Shown: in pieces, positions 34,318 to 42,965 of the stretch
Layout: each line of letters starts with the position of its first letter
How positions within the stretch are numbered: position 1 is the first letter of the stretch
From: Hymenobacter glacieicola
GTDB taxonomy: Bacteria > Bacteroidota > Bacteroidia > Cytophagales > Hymenobacteraceae
Assembly: GCF_014640315.1 (NCBI RefSeq)
Contig: NZ_BMGS01000001.1
Span: forward strand, 62,001-126,000
Reading direction: 5' to 3'
DNA: 64,000 nt
The notes under the pieces: generated by a model
What the model was told of the DNA's origin: nothing
Seen by the model: only the letters and a program-made list of their open reading frames with translations
Databases searched by the model: none
Made by a program: the position numbers and the translations under genes

Positions 34318-34713
34318 ATGGCGTTGCGCCTTTTGCACCAGGACGAGCACATCAGCATTTACTTCGACTACAGTAATGACTGGCTGTACGCCGACTGGAC
34401 CGGGGACCAAAGCGGAGAGTCAGTAAAAGCCGGGGCGCTGCGGATGCTGGAACTGCTGCGCCAGGAGCAGTGCCACAAAGTGCTTAATGACAACCGAAAA
34501 GTAACCAGCATGTGGCTAGACGCCTCGGAGTGGGGTGGCACGGAGTGGTTTCCGGCCATGGCCGAGGCCGGACTGGAGTACTTCGCCTGGATTTACTCGC
34601 CCAACGTGTACAGCCGCCTTTCCACCGACCTGACCCTGCAACACACCACCCGCCCCGTGGTGCTACCCTTCGATAACCCGGAAACCGCCGAAGCCTGGCT
34701 GCGGCAAATGTAG
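34318..34713 (+). CDS. STAS/SEC14-like small protein, paralogue 2
   Basis: A 131-residue soluble protein closely resembling the product of the gene at 39280: both read SxNDWLYADWTG or TANDWLYADWRG, then KVLNDNRKV or KLLNDNTHL, EYFAWIYSPN or QYLAWVYSPD, RLSTDLTLQHTTRPVVLPFD or RLHTDYSVNQSAWPLVLTFE, and AEAWLRQM or AEWLRQY. It shares the pattern more weakly with the gene at 12105. Such proteins have a SpoIIAA/SEC14-like fold. The function is not known. It stands alone, divergent from msrA. Confidence 0.55.
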   Translation: MALRLLHQDEHISIYFDYSNDWLYADWTGDQSGESVKAGALRMLELLRQEQCHKVLNDNRKVTSMWLDASEWGGTEWFPAMAEAGLEYFAWIYSPNVYSRLSTDLTLQHTTRPVVLPFDNPETAEAWLRQM

Positions 34714-34789
34714 CAGGGCTGCTACCGGGAGAGTTTGCTTTCGGCCTGTCGAGGTAGTTTATTCGGGGATTCCAACCCGTATTCGTCGC

Positions 34790-37669
34790 GTGATATTTTC
34801 CTTGCGTACCCTCCTGCCGGCGGTAGCCTTAGCGGCCTGGCCCGGTAGCGCCGTGCTGGCCCAAACTCTTCCCGTGCTCGGCCAGGTGCCCGCTTCCGTG
34901 CGCTGGTACGAAGTGCGCACGCCCCATTTTCGGGTGCTCTACCCCGAAGGGTTTGCTGAGCGGGCCCGCCGCACGGCCCACCGCCTGGAGCAAGTGCACG
35001 AGCCGGCCGGCGCTTCCTTGGAGTTAGCGGCCCGCCCCGTAACGGTAGTGCTGCAAACCCGCACCACCATCGGCAACGGCTTTGTAACGCTGCTGCCGCG
35101 CCGCTCCGAGTTCTATACCACGTTCCCCCAGGACCCGTTCCTGACCGGCACCCTCGACTGGCTGGACGAGCTGACGATCCACGAGTACCGCCACGTGGTG
35201 CAGTACGACAAGGCCCGGCAGGGGGTAGGGCAGTTAGGCTACCTGGTGGGCGGCTACGGTGGGCTGGGCCTGACGACGCTGGGCGTGCCCGACTGGTTTG
35301 CCGAGGGCGACGCCGTGGGTACGGAAACTGCCCTGACCCGTAGCGGCCGGGGCCGGATTCCCAACTTCGATGCCTACCTGCGGGCCAACCTGCTGGCTGG
35401 CCGCCGCTACTCTTACGCCAAAGCTGTGGCCGGCTCCTTCCGCGACAATGTGCCCAACCACTACGTGCTGGGCTACTTCCTCACAACCCGCCTCAAGCGC
35501 ACGGCCGGGGCCACTGCCTGGAGCGACGTGCTCAACCGCTACTACCGCTTCCCGGTCTATCCCCTCTCGTTTTCCGATAAGCTGCGCCGCAGCACCGGCC
35601 TGCGCACCGACGACCTGTACGCGCGCACCATGCAGGAGCTGGACAGCACCTGGCGCGCTGAGCAGGCCGGCCGGGAACTGACCCCAGCCACCGACTTGCC
35701 GGTAGCGGCCACAGAAAAGGTGTTCACCGAGTACCAGTACCCGCAGTACGTAGATAATAACACGGTGCTGGCCCTGAAAAGCGGCCTGGGTCACACGCCC
35801 CAACTGGTAGAGCTGCGCCGGAACGAAACGGAGCGGCAGCGCTTGGTGCTGGGCCTGCATCATAACCCCGAGCAGCTTTCCGTGGGCGGGGGGAAAGCGG
35901 CCTGGCTGGAATTTCGCTATGACCCGCGCTGGCAGCAGCAGGTGCATTCTGAGTTGCGGGTGCTGGACCTGAAAACCGGCCGCCTCAGCCGGCCCGGCCG
36001 GCGCACCCGCTACACGGCCGCTGTGCTTTCTTCCGACGGGCAGCGCCTGCTGGCCGTCAGTACCGACTCAGCCTACCAGCACCGCCTGCACCTGCTGGAC
36101 GCTACTACCGGCGCCGAGCTGCGCACCTACGACAACCCCCAGAACCTACCTTATCTGCACCCACGCTTCGGCGCCGATGGGCGCACGGCGGCCGTAGTGC
36201 GCCTGGAGCCGGCCGGTAAAAGTCTGGAGCTGCTGGAGGTAGCAACCGGCCGGAGCCGCACCGTGCTGCCCGCCGCCAACGACAACCTTTCCCACCCCCA
36301 ACCCTGGCAAGACTACGTCTTGTTCAACTCGCCCCGCTCGGGGCAGGATGAGGTGTACGCCGTCGACGTCCGCACCGGCGAGGTAAAGCAGGTAACCGCC
36401 CGACCCGTGGGCGCCTACCACGCCACCGTTGCTCCGGACGGGCAGCGGCTGGCCTTCTACGAAGTGCGGGCCCAGGGCAGCCGGGTGCTGGAAATGCCCC
36501 TGCAACCGGCGCAGTGGCGGGCCGTGGCCACCCCTACGGCCGGCAACCCCGCCAACCGTTACGCCGATGAGCTGACGACCCGGGAGCCCGGCGCCCGGCG
36601 CGTTGGCAGCGTGCTACCCCAGGACTCAGTGGCAGGGGCGCCGCTCGTCGCTCAGCGCTACCGCCGCCTGCCCCACGCCTTTAATACCTACAGCTGGGGG
36701 CTAGTGCAAAGCCCTTCTGGCACGGGGCTGAACCTGGGGTTGCGGGCCCAGGACATGCTCAGCACCACCCAGGCCGTGGTAGGGGCTGGCTTCGATGGGG
36801 TAGAGCGCACGGGCCGGGCGTTTGCCGATATTAGCTACCAAGGCTTGTGGCCGGTACTCGACCTGAGCCTGGAGCACGGCGGCCGGCGTACCGTGGGACC
36901 CGTGGCCGGCGGGGGGCTCGACTACGACCGGTGGCAATACAACCGCCTGAGCCTGGGTAGCCGTCTGCCCCTAACGCTGACTACCTCCCGCATGCTCACG
37001 GGCCTTACCGTGGGGGCCTACTACCAGCTGGAGCAAACCCAGGGCTACGACCTGCTTGCCCCACCCAGCCGCACCGAAGTGGGTAAGCAGGCCTTGCACG
37101 TGCTGGTAGGTAGCGTGGCCTTTAGCCGCACCCTGCGCCAAAGCTACCGCGACGTGGGGCCGCGCTGGGGCCAGAGCCTGAGCTTGGTGTGGCGCGGCAC
37201 GCCCTTCGGCACGGGGCTTTCGGCGGAGCAGCGGGCGGCCCAGGCCAGCCTGTTTCTGCCGGGGCTGGGGCTGCACCACGCCGTGCGTCTGCGGGCCGGC
37301 TACCAGTGGCAACGGCAGCAGGAATATCGGTTCGGGGCGGCCATCTTCTACCCCCGTTCCCTGCCCTATCTGAGCTACAACGAGCTGGGCTCCTTAAGCG
37401 CCGAATACCGCCTGCCCCTGGCCGACGTGCACTGGGAGTGGGGCCGCGTGCTGTACATCCAACGCCTGAAGGGCGCCGTCTTCGGGGATATGGTCCGGGG
37501 AGCGTCCGGGCCGCTGAACGCCACCCACTACTCCGTAGGCTTCGATGTGTCGGCCGTGTTTAACCCGCTGCGCCTGCGCACCCCGCTGGAAGCTGGCGTC
37601 CGCACGGTGTATAACTCTTACTTCCGGGTTTGGGAGCTGCAGCCTCTGGTACTTAACGTTGGCTTCTAA
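34790..37669 (+). CDS. Outer-membrane metalloprotease-propeller-barrel protein
   Basis: A 959-residue exported protein starting with GTG and a signal peptide (LLPAVALAAWPGSAVLAQ). Residues about 35-300 form a peptidase-MA-like gluzincin domain: the zinc motif is HEYRH in LTIHEYRHVVQYDK, with a candidate third ligand Glu in GVPDWFAEGDAVGTE. About 310-590 resemble a TolB-like beta-propeller (VLALKSGLGHTPQLVEL, AVLSSDGQRLLAVSTDS, DYVLFNSPRSGQDEVYAVD). The last 330 residues look like an outer-membrane barrel, ending in VLNVGF. A cell-surface or periplasm-facing protease is likely; substrate unknown. Confidence 0.75.
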   Translation: MIFSLRTLLPAVALAAWPGSAVLAQTLPVLGQVPASVRWYEVRTPHFRVLYPEGFAERARRTAHRLEQVHEPAGASLELAARPVTVVLQTRTTIGNGFVTLLPRRSEFYTTFPQDPFLTGTLDWLDELTIHEYRHVVQYDKARQGVGQLGYLVGGYGGLGLTTLGVPDWFAEGDAVGTETALTRSGRGRIPNFDAYLRANLLAGRRYSYAKAVAGSFRDNVPNHYVLGYFLTTRLKRTAGATAWSDVLNRYYRFPVYPLSFSDKLRRSTGLRTDDLYARTMQELDSTWRAEQAGRELTPATDLPVAATEKVFTEYQYPQYVDNNTVLALKSGLGHTPQLVELRRNETERQRLVLGLHHNPEQLSVGGGKAAWLEFRYDPRWQQQVHSELRVLDLKTGRLSRPGRRTRYTAAVLSSDGQRLLAVSTDSAYQHRLHLLDATTGAELRTYDNPQNLPYLHPRFGADGRTAAVVRLEPAGKSLELLEVATGRSRTVLPAANDNLSHPQPWQDYVLFNSPRSGQDEVYAVDVRTGEVKQVTARPVGAYHATVAPDGQRLAFYEVRAQGSRVLEMPLQPAQWRAVATPTAGNPANRYADELTTREPGARRVGSVLPQDSVAGAPLVAQRYRRLPHAFNTYSWGLVQSPSGTGLNLGLRAQDMLSTTQAVVGAGFDGVERTGRAFADISYQGLWPVLDLSLEHGGRRTVGPVAGGGLDYDRWQYNRLSLGSRLPLTLTTSRMLTGLTVGAYYQLEQTQGYDLLAPPSRTEVGKQALHVLVGSVAFSRTLRQSYRDVGPRWGQSLSLVWRGTPFGTGLSAEQRAAQASLFLPGLGLHHAVRLRAGYQWQRQQEYRFGAAIFYPRSLPYLSYNELGSLSAEYRLPLADVHWEWGRVLYIQRLKGAVFGDMVRGASGPLNATHYSVGFDVSAVFNPLRLRTPLEAGVRTVYNSYFRVWELQPLVLNVGF

Positions 37670-37688
37670 GCTACCTGCTCATTGAACT

Positions 37689-37726
37689 ACAAAGGCCCGA
37701 CTCCGGCAATGGAATTGGGCCTTTGT
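37689..37726 (+). terminator. Terminator after the protease-barrel gene
   Basis: acaaaggcccgactcc pairs with ggaattgggcctttgt (two mismatches), 20 bases after the stop codon, between convergent genes; usable from both sides. Confidence 0.7.
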
Positions 37727-37748
37727 AACTTTTGAAACGGCTGGCTTT

Positions 37749-38186
37749 TTATTCTGCTGCCTTGTACACCAGCAGGGGCTGGGCGTGCTCAGCATCATAG
37801 AGGGAAAGCTGGCGGTTGCTGATGACGTAGCGCGCTACCTGGGGCAAGAGCTGAAAGTAGCGCGCCTCCTGGTCCTGGTCGGCGCAGGCAGCGTAGGTTG
37901 AGAACTGGTCCCCGAAAGTAAGCTGAGCCGTGCCGGCCGTTAGCTGATAGTTGCCGCCGTACCGGTTGCACGGGGCCCGCCCCGAGTCCCGGCTATCCAC
38001 GGAGCTCAGGAGCAGATCGGTGGCACTGCTACCGGGCTGCTGACTGGGCGCGTGCCCTTCTATTTCCGTGAGAACCCACCGCTGATCTAGCAGATACACG
38101 GGCGCGGGCATGGGCTCCGTGCCTTTGGCACAGCCAGTCAGCAGTGCGCTGCTCAGAAAGAAAGCCAAGGGTAGGAAGCGCCGCAT
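37749..38186 (-). CDS. META-domain lipoprotein, copy 1
   Basis: A 145-residue lipoprotein (lipobox LLTGC) of the META/HslJ type. The mature part has RWVLTEIEGH, the PCNRYGGNYQL segment characteristic of META domains, and a C-terminal NRQLSLYDAEHAQPLLVYKA strand. Family members include HslJ, linked to novobiocin resistance, but most have no known role. It is a paralogue of the gene at 42404 (GPCNSFGGSYTL, DRELRLFDASNSLKPLLLFRA). The ATG at 38186 begins the signal peptide. Divergent from the hydrolase gene. Confidence 0.75.
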   Translation of the reverse strand: MRRFLPLAFFLSSALLTGCAKGTEPMPAPVYLLDQRWVLTEIEGHAPSQQPGSSATDLLLSSVDSRDSGRAPCNRYGGNYQLTAGTAQLTFGDQFSTYAACADQDQEARYFQLLPQVARYVISNRQLSLYDAEHAQPLLVYKAAE

Positions 38187-38260
38187 AGACAGTAGTAGAT
38201 AAGAGGGGGAGAAGTAAGGCAAGGAGCGCGGCAGAAGCCAAATGGTTGCATACTTGCACC

Positions 38261-39076
38261 ATGTCCGCGCCGCTTTCGCTTGTTGTTTCTGATTTCACCC
38301 TTCCTTTCGCCAACCATTACCTGCGCTGCCGCACCCTCCGCCAGCCCGTAGCTGCCGCCGACGGGCGGCCCTGGCTGGTATTTCTGCACGACTCGCTGGG
38401 CAGTATCCGGCTCTGGCGCGAGCTGCCGGCCCAGCTGGCGGCGGCCCTGGGCTGCCACGCCCTCGTGTATGACCGGCGCGGCTACGGCGAGTCGGCACCG
38501 TTTGGCCCGGAGCCGCGCACTCCGGCCTACCTGGAGCAGGAAGCGCGTACCGTTCCGGCCGTGCTGGCGGCCTGCGGCATTCGCCGCGCCGTGCTGCTGG
38601 GCCACTCCGATGGCGGTACGCTGGCCCTGCTGGTGGCCGCAGCCGAGCCCGCGCTGGTAGCGGCGGCCGTTACGGTGGGAGCCCATGTGTTCGTGGAAAA
38701 AGAAACCGTGCGCGGCATTCAGGCGGCCCGGCAGCAGTACGCCACCACCGAGCTACCCCAGCGCCTGGCCCGCTACCACGGCGCCAATACCGAGGGTCTA
38801 TTTCGGGCCTGGACCGACACCTGGCTGGCTCCCGACTTTCGTTCCTGGAACATCGAGCATTACTTGCCCCGCGTGCAATGCCCGCTGCTGGTAGTGCAGG
38901 GCGCGGCCGATGAATACGGGACCCCCGCCCAGGTAGCCGCCATTGCCCGGCAGGTAGCCGGGCCGGTGCGCACGGCTCTTTTGCCCGGTCTCGGCCACAC
39001 GCCCCACCGCGAAGCTCCGGAACTAGTTCTAGAGTTAGTCGTTGAGTTTCTAAGCCATATTGCCTCGGGTGCTTAA
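38261..39076 (+). CDS. Alpha/beta-hydrolase
   Basis: A 271-residue alpha/beta-hydrolase fold protein. It has the oxyanion-hole strand LVFLHDSLGSIRLWREL, LVYDRRGYGES, the nucleophile elbow LLGHSDGGTLAL (Ser), a late acid in VVQGAADEYGT, and the catalytic His in LLPGLGHTPHRE. No signal peptide, so cytosolic. Substrate cannot be told. The ATG at 38261 begins MSAPLSLVVSDFTL; five further in-frame codons lie upstream. Confidence 0.85.
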   Translation: MSAPLSLVVSDFTLPFANHYLRCRTLRQPVAAADGRPWLVFLHDSLGSIRLWRELPAQLAAALGCHALVYDRRGYGESAPFGPEPRTPAYLEQEARTVPAVLAACGIRRAVLLGHSDGGTLALLVAAAEPALVAAAVTVGAHVFVEKETVRGIQAARQQYATTELPQRLARYHGANTEGLFRAWTDTWLAPDFRSWNIEHYLPRVQCPLLVVQGAADEYGTPAQVAAIARQVAGPVRTALLPGLGHTPHREAPELVLELVVEFLSHIASGA

Positions 39077-39279
39077 GCCCTCTATCACCAGGCCAGCGTA
39101 CGGCTGAGATTATATAATCTTGGCTTAGTAGTATAATTAGGTTAATTGTTGTTATTTAGTGGTAGGACTGGTGAAAGGTTGGCGCGCGATGTTACTGTAA
39201 GGAAGAGACAGGGACGACAGCTCACCCATTTTTAAGTCAGTGCGTTGGTTGTCCCCTACCTATTATTCCCCTCAGTACA

Positions 39280-39729
39280 GTGAGCTTTTCTTTGTCAGGC
39301 CTGGCTTCTGACCAGACCCGTGCTACCCCTACTTCACCTCTGCAACTTATCAAGGAGCTACCCCAGCTTCGCCTCTCCTATGACACAGCTAACGACTGGC
39401 TTTATGCTGATTGGCGCGGAAGGCAAACCGCCGCTACCGTGCTGGAGGGCTCGGAGCTGATTGTGGCTACCGTAGCCGCGGGAAAGTACAATAAGCTGCT
39501 CAACGACAATACTCACCTGACCATCATGGACGTAACGACGGAGGAGTGGCGCAACATCCGCGTACTCAACCGATTGTTTAACCAGGGCTTGCAGTACTTG
39601 GCCTGGGTATATTCGCCCGACCCCCAAGGCCGCCTGCACACCGACTACTCCGTAAACCAGAGCGCCTGGCCCCTAGTACTTACCTTCGAAGAGTACAGTA
39701 TGGCCGCGGAGTGGCTGCGCCAGTACTAG
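39280..39729 (+). CDS. STAS/SEC14-like small protein, paralogue 3
   Basis: A 149-residue soluble protein, starting with GTG. From residue 35 on it matches the product of 34318 almost throughout (TANDWLYADWRG, KLLNDNTHLTIMDVTTEEW, LQYLAWVYSPDPQGRLHTDY, AEWLRQY), with an extra N-terminal stretch of about 25 residues rich in Ser and Thr. Next to it lies a more distant relative (39884). The role is unknown. Confidence 0.55.
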   Translation: MSFSLSGLASDQTRATPTSPLQLIKELPQLRLSYDTANDWLYADWRGRQTAATVLEGSELIVATVAAGKYNKLLNDNTHLTIMDVTTEEWRNIRVLNRLFNQGLQYLAWVYSPDPQGRLHTDYSVNQSAWPLVLTFEEYSMAAEWLRQY

Positions 39730-39883
39730 CGCGGCCCCATGCCTGCTTAAGCCAGCCAGGACGGCTGCTTACCGACAGCCCGCCGCTGTTCGCCGAAGCC
39801 AGCGAACCAAGGCGCAGGCTGGGGGCGTACACGGGGCCTAGCAGCCGGCCGGAGCCACTCTCCCCGGCCTTGCGCGCATCCTA

Positions 39884-40351
39884 ATGAGCATTTCTTCTCC
39901 CTCTGAACCTGAACTGCCGCTTTATTCGCAGGCTTGCGGCGAGCTGCTTCTGCTGCCTGAAGTGCCCTGCCTGCTAATCCGCTGGCATGGGTTTGCCAAT
40001 AGCCGTAACCTGCGGCGGCTGCTGGATAAAGGCTTGGAACTGTACCAGCAACACCGGGCGCAATATCCTACTCTCGGCTGGCTGTCGGATACCCGACAGT
40101 TTGGGGCCATGCTTCCCGCCGACCAGCACTGGGCCGCCACCGACTGGAACCGCCGGGCCCACGCCGCTGGCATTCGGCACCTGGGCTTTCTGGGGCCCGA
40201 AAACGTGTTCGGTCAGATTGCCATTCAGCAGTATTCGCGCAATGCCACCCACGGTGCCTACCGCCTGAGTGTCAGCTACTACGCTTCCCTGAGCCAGGCC
40301 TGCTGCTTCCTGCCGCAGCTACCCCAACCGGCCGGTTATGGTCAGGCGTAA
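39884..40351 (+). CDS. STAS/SEC14-like small protein, distant paralogue 4
   Basis: A 155-residue soluble protein. It keeps the same plan as its neighbour: a strand with PCLLIRWHGFANSRNLRRLLDKG, a central TLGWLSDTRQFGAMLPADQHW (cf. LLNDN-xxx-W in the others), and HLGFLGPENVFGQIAIQQY, but similarity to the other copies is faint. It is therefore placed in the family only tentatively. It follows paralogue 3 by about 155 bases on the same strand. Confidence 0.4.
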   Translation: MSISSPSEPELPLYSQACGELLLLPEVPCLLIRWHGFANSRNLRRLLDKGLELYQQHRAQYPTLGWLSDTRQFGAMLPADQHWAATDWNRRAHAAGIRHLGFLGPENVFGQIAIQQYSRNATHGAYRLSVSYYASLSQACCFLPQLPQPAGYGQA

Positions 40352-40472
40352 GAACTAGCCAGGTTTCGGGCTGAAAACCAGACGAAATGGAAGAAAGGAA
40401 ATGGCGGGCCGGGGTAATTATTTTTAAACGAGCGGTGTTGGGCTGACATTGTTCTATTGCCTACCTTCTGCT

Positions 40473-40922
40473 ATGCACCTATTGAAGCACCTCTGCCTGA
40501 CCACCATTTGTGCCCTGGGACTGGCTACTCCAACGGCTTGCCTGGCGGCGGGCGGCCCCACTTCCGTGACGGTGGTAGTATCGGCCCTGGCTTCTACTTC
40601 CGCCACCGTGAAGCTCTACTTTTACAATGTGCGGGAGAAATTTCTGGCCAAGGGCGGCTACGCCTTTATGCGGGTGGTAAAGCCCTCCGGGCAGCGGCAG
40701 GTAAGCTTGCCCGTAGAGCTGCCGGCCGGCGAGTGGGCCGTGGCCATTACCCAGGATACCAACAACAACGATAAGTTGGACAAGAACTTTATGGGTATCC
40801 CGACGGAGCCCTTTGCCTTTTCCAACAACGTGCGTCCTCGCCTGGCCCCACCCGATTTCAACGACTGCAAGTTTACCGTCGACGGCCCGGGTAAGGTAGT
40901 CAGCATTATCCTGACCAAGTAG
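40473..40922 (+). CDS. DUF2141-domain exported protein
   Basis: A 149-residue exported protein with signal peptide (LCLTTICALGLATPTACLA). The mature part fits DUF2141, a small beta-sandwich family: SATVKLYFYNVREKFLAKGGYAF, then LPAGEWAVAITQDTNNNDKLDKNFMGIPTEPFAFSNN. The DTNNNDKLDKNF loop may bind calcium. Common in Bacteroidota and Proteobacteria; role unknown. The ATG at 40473 precedes the signal peptide directly. Confidence 0.8.
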   Translation: MHLLKHLCLTTICALGLATPTACLAAGGPTSVTVVVSALASTSATVKLYFYNVREKFLAKGGYAFMRVVKPSGQRQVSLPVELPAGEWAVAITQDTNNNDKLDKNFMGIPTEPFAFSNNVRPRLAPPDFNDCKFTVDGPGKVVSIILTK

Positions 40923-40931
40923 CGAGGGGAG

Positions 40932-41414
40932 CTACAGCTTGCGGAAAGGGTGCGCCCCCAGGGCCAGGCGCTCCGTTATTTCCACGGCCCGGCGGGCCCG
41001 GGTTTCCGCCTGCCGCCCGGTGCTGATGTGGTGGGCCACGGCCCGCCGCATGCTTCCCGAAAGCCGCGCAAAGTGAGTTTCCGCCTCGGGCCAGGCGGCA
41101 AAGGCTTCGGCTAATTCCTCGGGAAGGTCAACGCGGTCCGGTTCGGGGTCGGGCGCCAGGCACAGCCGGAGGTGCTGCCCTACCTGCACGTCGGCAGCCT
41201 GGCAAAGGTCCTTGTTAAGCATGAGGTAGCGCCCCCCGCCGGTTTGAGGCAGCAGGCTGAGCCGCACGGGGTGGCCATTGAGGGTGCCTACCACCCGTTT
41301 GGTGCTTTTGCCGCCCAGAGCGGCCAGAACCAGCGGTGGCACCACTACTATTTGGGTGGGCATGAAGCTCGGGCCTCCGGCCTCCAGGTACGCGTCGAAA
41401 GAGTGCAAAAGCAT
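40932..41414 (-). CDS. DUF1905 / YdeI-OmdA-like protein
   Basis: A 160-residue protein in two parts. About 1-95 are a DUF1905-type beta-barrel (SFDAYLEAGGPSFMPTQIVVVPPLVLAALGG, VVGTLNGHPVRLSLLP, GGRYLMLNKDLCQAADVQVGQHL). About 100-160 are a YdeI/OmdA helical segment (LPEELAEAFAAWPEAETHFARLSGSMRRAVAHHISTG, then RAVEITERLALG). The combination is frequent; its biochemical role is not established. It converges on the DUF2141 gene with only 9 bases between stop codons. Confidence 0.78.
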   Translation of the reverse strand: MLLHSFDAYLEAGGPSFMPTQIVVVPPLVLAALGGKSTKRVVGTLNGHPVRLSLLPQTGGGRYLMLNKDLCQAADVQVGQHLRLCLAPDPEPDRVDLPEELAEAFAAWPEAETHFARLSGSMRRAVAHHISTGRQAETRARRAVEITERLALGAHPFRKL

Positions 41415-41618
41415 GTGGAATAGTTAGGCGGCCCGCAATCCGGCACCTGCCGTGGCAAGTAACCAATAGAAATACTGCATGTACTGCGGCGGCAGAAACA
41501 CTGGCTTTTCACCCTGCGCCAAGCGTAGGAAACGAGGTAAGTGGAGCCGGTGCAGGCCGCGAAACCTTTTGCCGCCCCCGCGGCTTATACCCGCCTGAAC
41601 TCGTAAACTTCTGCTGAC

Positions 41619-42320
41619 ATGAAAATAGAAATCTGGTCCGACATTGTGTGCCCGTTCTGCTACATCGGCAAGCGGCGCCTGGAAAAGGCCCTGGCCACGT
41701 TTCCCCACGCCAATGCCGTGGAAATTCAGTGGCGCAGCTTCGAGCTGGACCCCGAAGCCAAACCCGAGCCCAACGCAAGCCAGTACCAGCGCCTGGCCGC
41801 CAAATACGGCAACACCGAGGCGTGGGCTCGCCAGATGTGCGCCAACATGACCCAGATGGCCGCCCAGGAAGGCCTGGCTTTCGACTTCGACCGGGCCGTG
41901 CCGGCCAATACGTTCCGGGCTCACCGCCTGGTGCACCTGGCCGCCCAGCACGGCCGGCAGGATGCCGCCAAGGAACGCCTGTTTAAAGCTTACCTCGAAG
42001 AAGGCGAAGATATTAACGACGGGCCTACCCTCACTCGCCTGGCCGCCGACCTGGGCCTGCCTGCCGCCGAGGTAGAACAGGTGCTGGCTTCCGAGCAGTT
42101 TGGCCAGGAGGTGCGCCACGATGAGTACCAGGCCCGCCAGATTGGCGTGCGCGGGGTGCCTTACTTCGTTTTTGATGATAAGTACGCGGTATCTGGCGCC
42201 CAGCCTACCGAGCTGTTTCAGGAAGTGCTGGAGAAAGTGTGGGAAGAGTCGCGCCCGCAGCCGGTGCAGCTGGCCGGCGCCAACGGGGCCGCCTGTGGCC
42301 TCGACGGCAGCCCCTGCTAA
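41619..42320 (+). CDS. DsbA-family oxidoreductase, FrnE type
   Basis: A 233-residue thioredoxin-fold protein without a signal peptide, so cytosolic. The active site is CPFC in IWSDIVCPFCYIGKRRLEKA; WRSFELDPEA, FRAHRLVHLA and VRGVPYFVFDDKYAVSGAQ (cis-Pro) are all typical of FrnE/2-hydroxychromene-isomerase-like members. FrnE of Deinococcus is a disulfide isomerase linked to oxidative stress. A C-terminal Cys pair (AACGLDGSPC) ends the protein, which may be a second redox site. Stand-alone gene. Confidence 0.88.
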   Translation: MKIEIWSDIVCPFCYIGKRRLEKALATFPHANAVEIQWRSFELDPEAKPEPNASQYQRLAAKYGNTEAWARQMCANMTQMAAQEGLAFDFDRAVPANTFRAHRLVHLAAQHGRQDAAKERLFKAYLEEGEDINDGPTLTRLAADLGLPAAEVEQVLASEQFGQEVRHDEYQARQIGVRGVPYFVFDDKYAVSGAQPTELFQEVLEKVWEESRPQPVQLAGANGAACGLDGSPC

Positions 42321-42358
42321 AGCGCTTCGCTCACCAGCGTTTCATTCGCTTATAAAGT

Positions 42359-42396
42359 AAAAAGGCTACCCTCCGGTTTGAGGGTAGCCTTTTTTG
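42359..42396. terminator. Bidirectional terminator
   Basis: aaaaaggctaccctc pairs with gagggtagccttttt around a short loop; A-run on one side and T-run on the other. It lies between the convergent frnE-like and META lipoprotein genes. Confidence 0.85.
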
Positions 42397-42403
42397 GTGT
42401 TGC

Positions 42404-42841
42404 TTATTCAGCGGCCCTGAACAGCAGCAGGGGCTTTAAGGAGTTGCTCGCATCAAAAAGGCGCAGCTCCCGGTCTTTGATTTCGTAGCCTACAGTACGG
42501 GGCAGCGCGTTCAGATACAGCGTTTCTATGCCCAGCGCTGCACAGTTGATTCTGGTAGCCGCCTGCTCGCTAATGCGCAGCGCACCTCCCGAAGCGCCCA
42601 GGGTATAAGAGCCACCAAAGGAATTGCAGGGCCCTAGGCCCTCGGTGCGGTTGTCCTCGGTGAATTGCAGGTAGGAGCGGTACGTATCGGAGTAGCTGGA
42701 GATGGTCAAGGGCGTGTCCTCTACCTGCACCAGCATCCAGCGGGTGCCGGTTAGGGCAGCCTTTCCGCTGTTTTCTTTGTCCTGACAACTGCCCAGTACA
42801 CCCAGGCCGGCTACACACGCAATGAGGAAAGGTGTACGCAT
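42404..42841 (-). CDS. META-domain lipoprotein, copy 2
   Basis: A 145-residue lipoprotein (lipobox LGSC) with the META-type core: TGTRWMLVQVEDTPL, GLGPCNSFGGSYTLGASG, and the C-terminal DRELRLFDASNSLKPLLLFRAAE. Same length and same ending (RAAE against KAAE) as the gene at 37749, so the two are paralogues about 4.2 kb apart. The ATG at 42841 begins the signal peptide. Role unknown. Confidence 0.72.
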   Translation of the reverse strand: MRTPFLIACVAGLGVLGSCQDKENSGKAALTGTRWMLVQVEDTPLTISSYSDTYRSYLQFTEDNRTEGLGPCNSFGGSYTLGASGGALRISEQAATRINCAALGIETLYLNALPRTVGYEIKDRELRLFDASNSLKPLLLFRAAE

Positions 42842-42910
42842 AGAAGTAATAAGTGAAAGAAAAGGATAAGGGGTAACTGGTAGAGGCCGCAAGCACCCGA
42901 TAGGTTGCAA

Positions 42911-42947
42911 ACAAAAACCGCTGCCCACGTGGGCAGCGGTTTTTGTT
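42911..42947 (-). terminator. Terminator of the aldo/keto reductase gene
   Basis: acaaaaaccgctgcccac pairs perfectly with gtgggcagcggtttttgt; 19 bases beyond the stop codon. Confidence 0.85.
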
Positions 42948-42965
42948 TGTTGAAACCAGAAAAAG

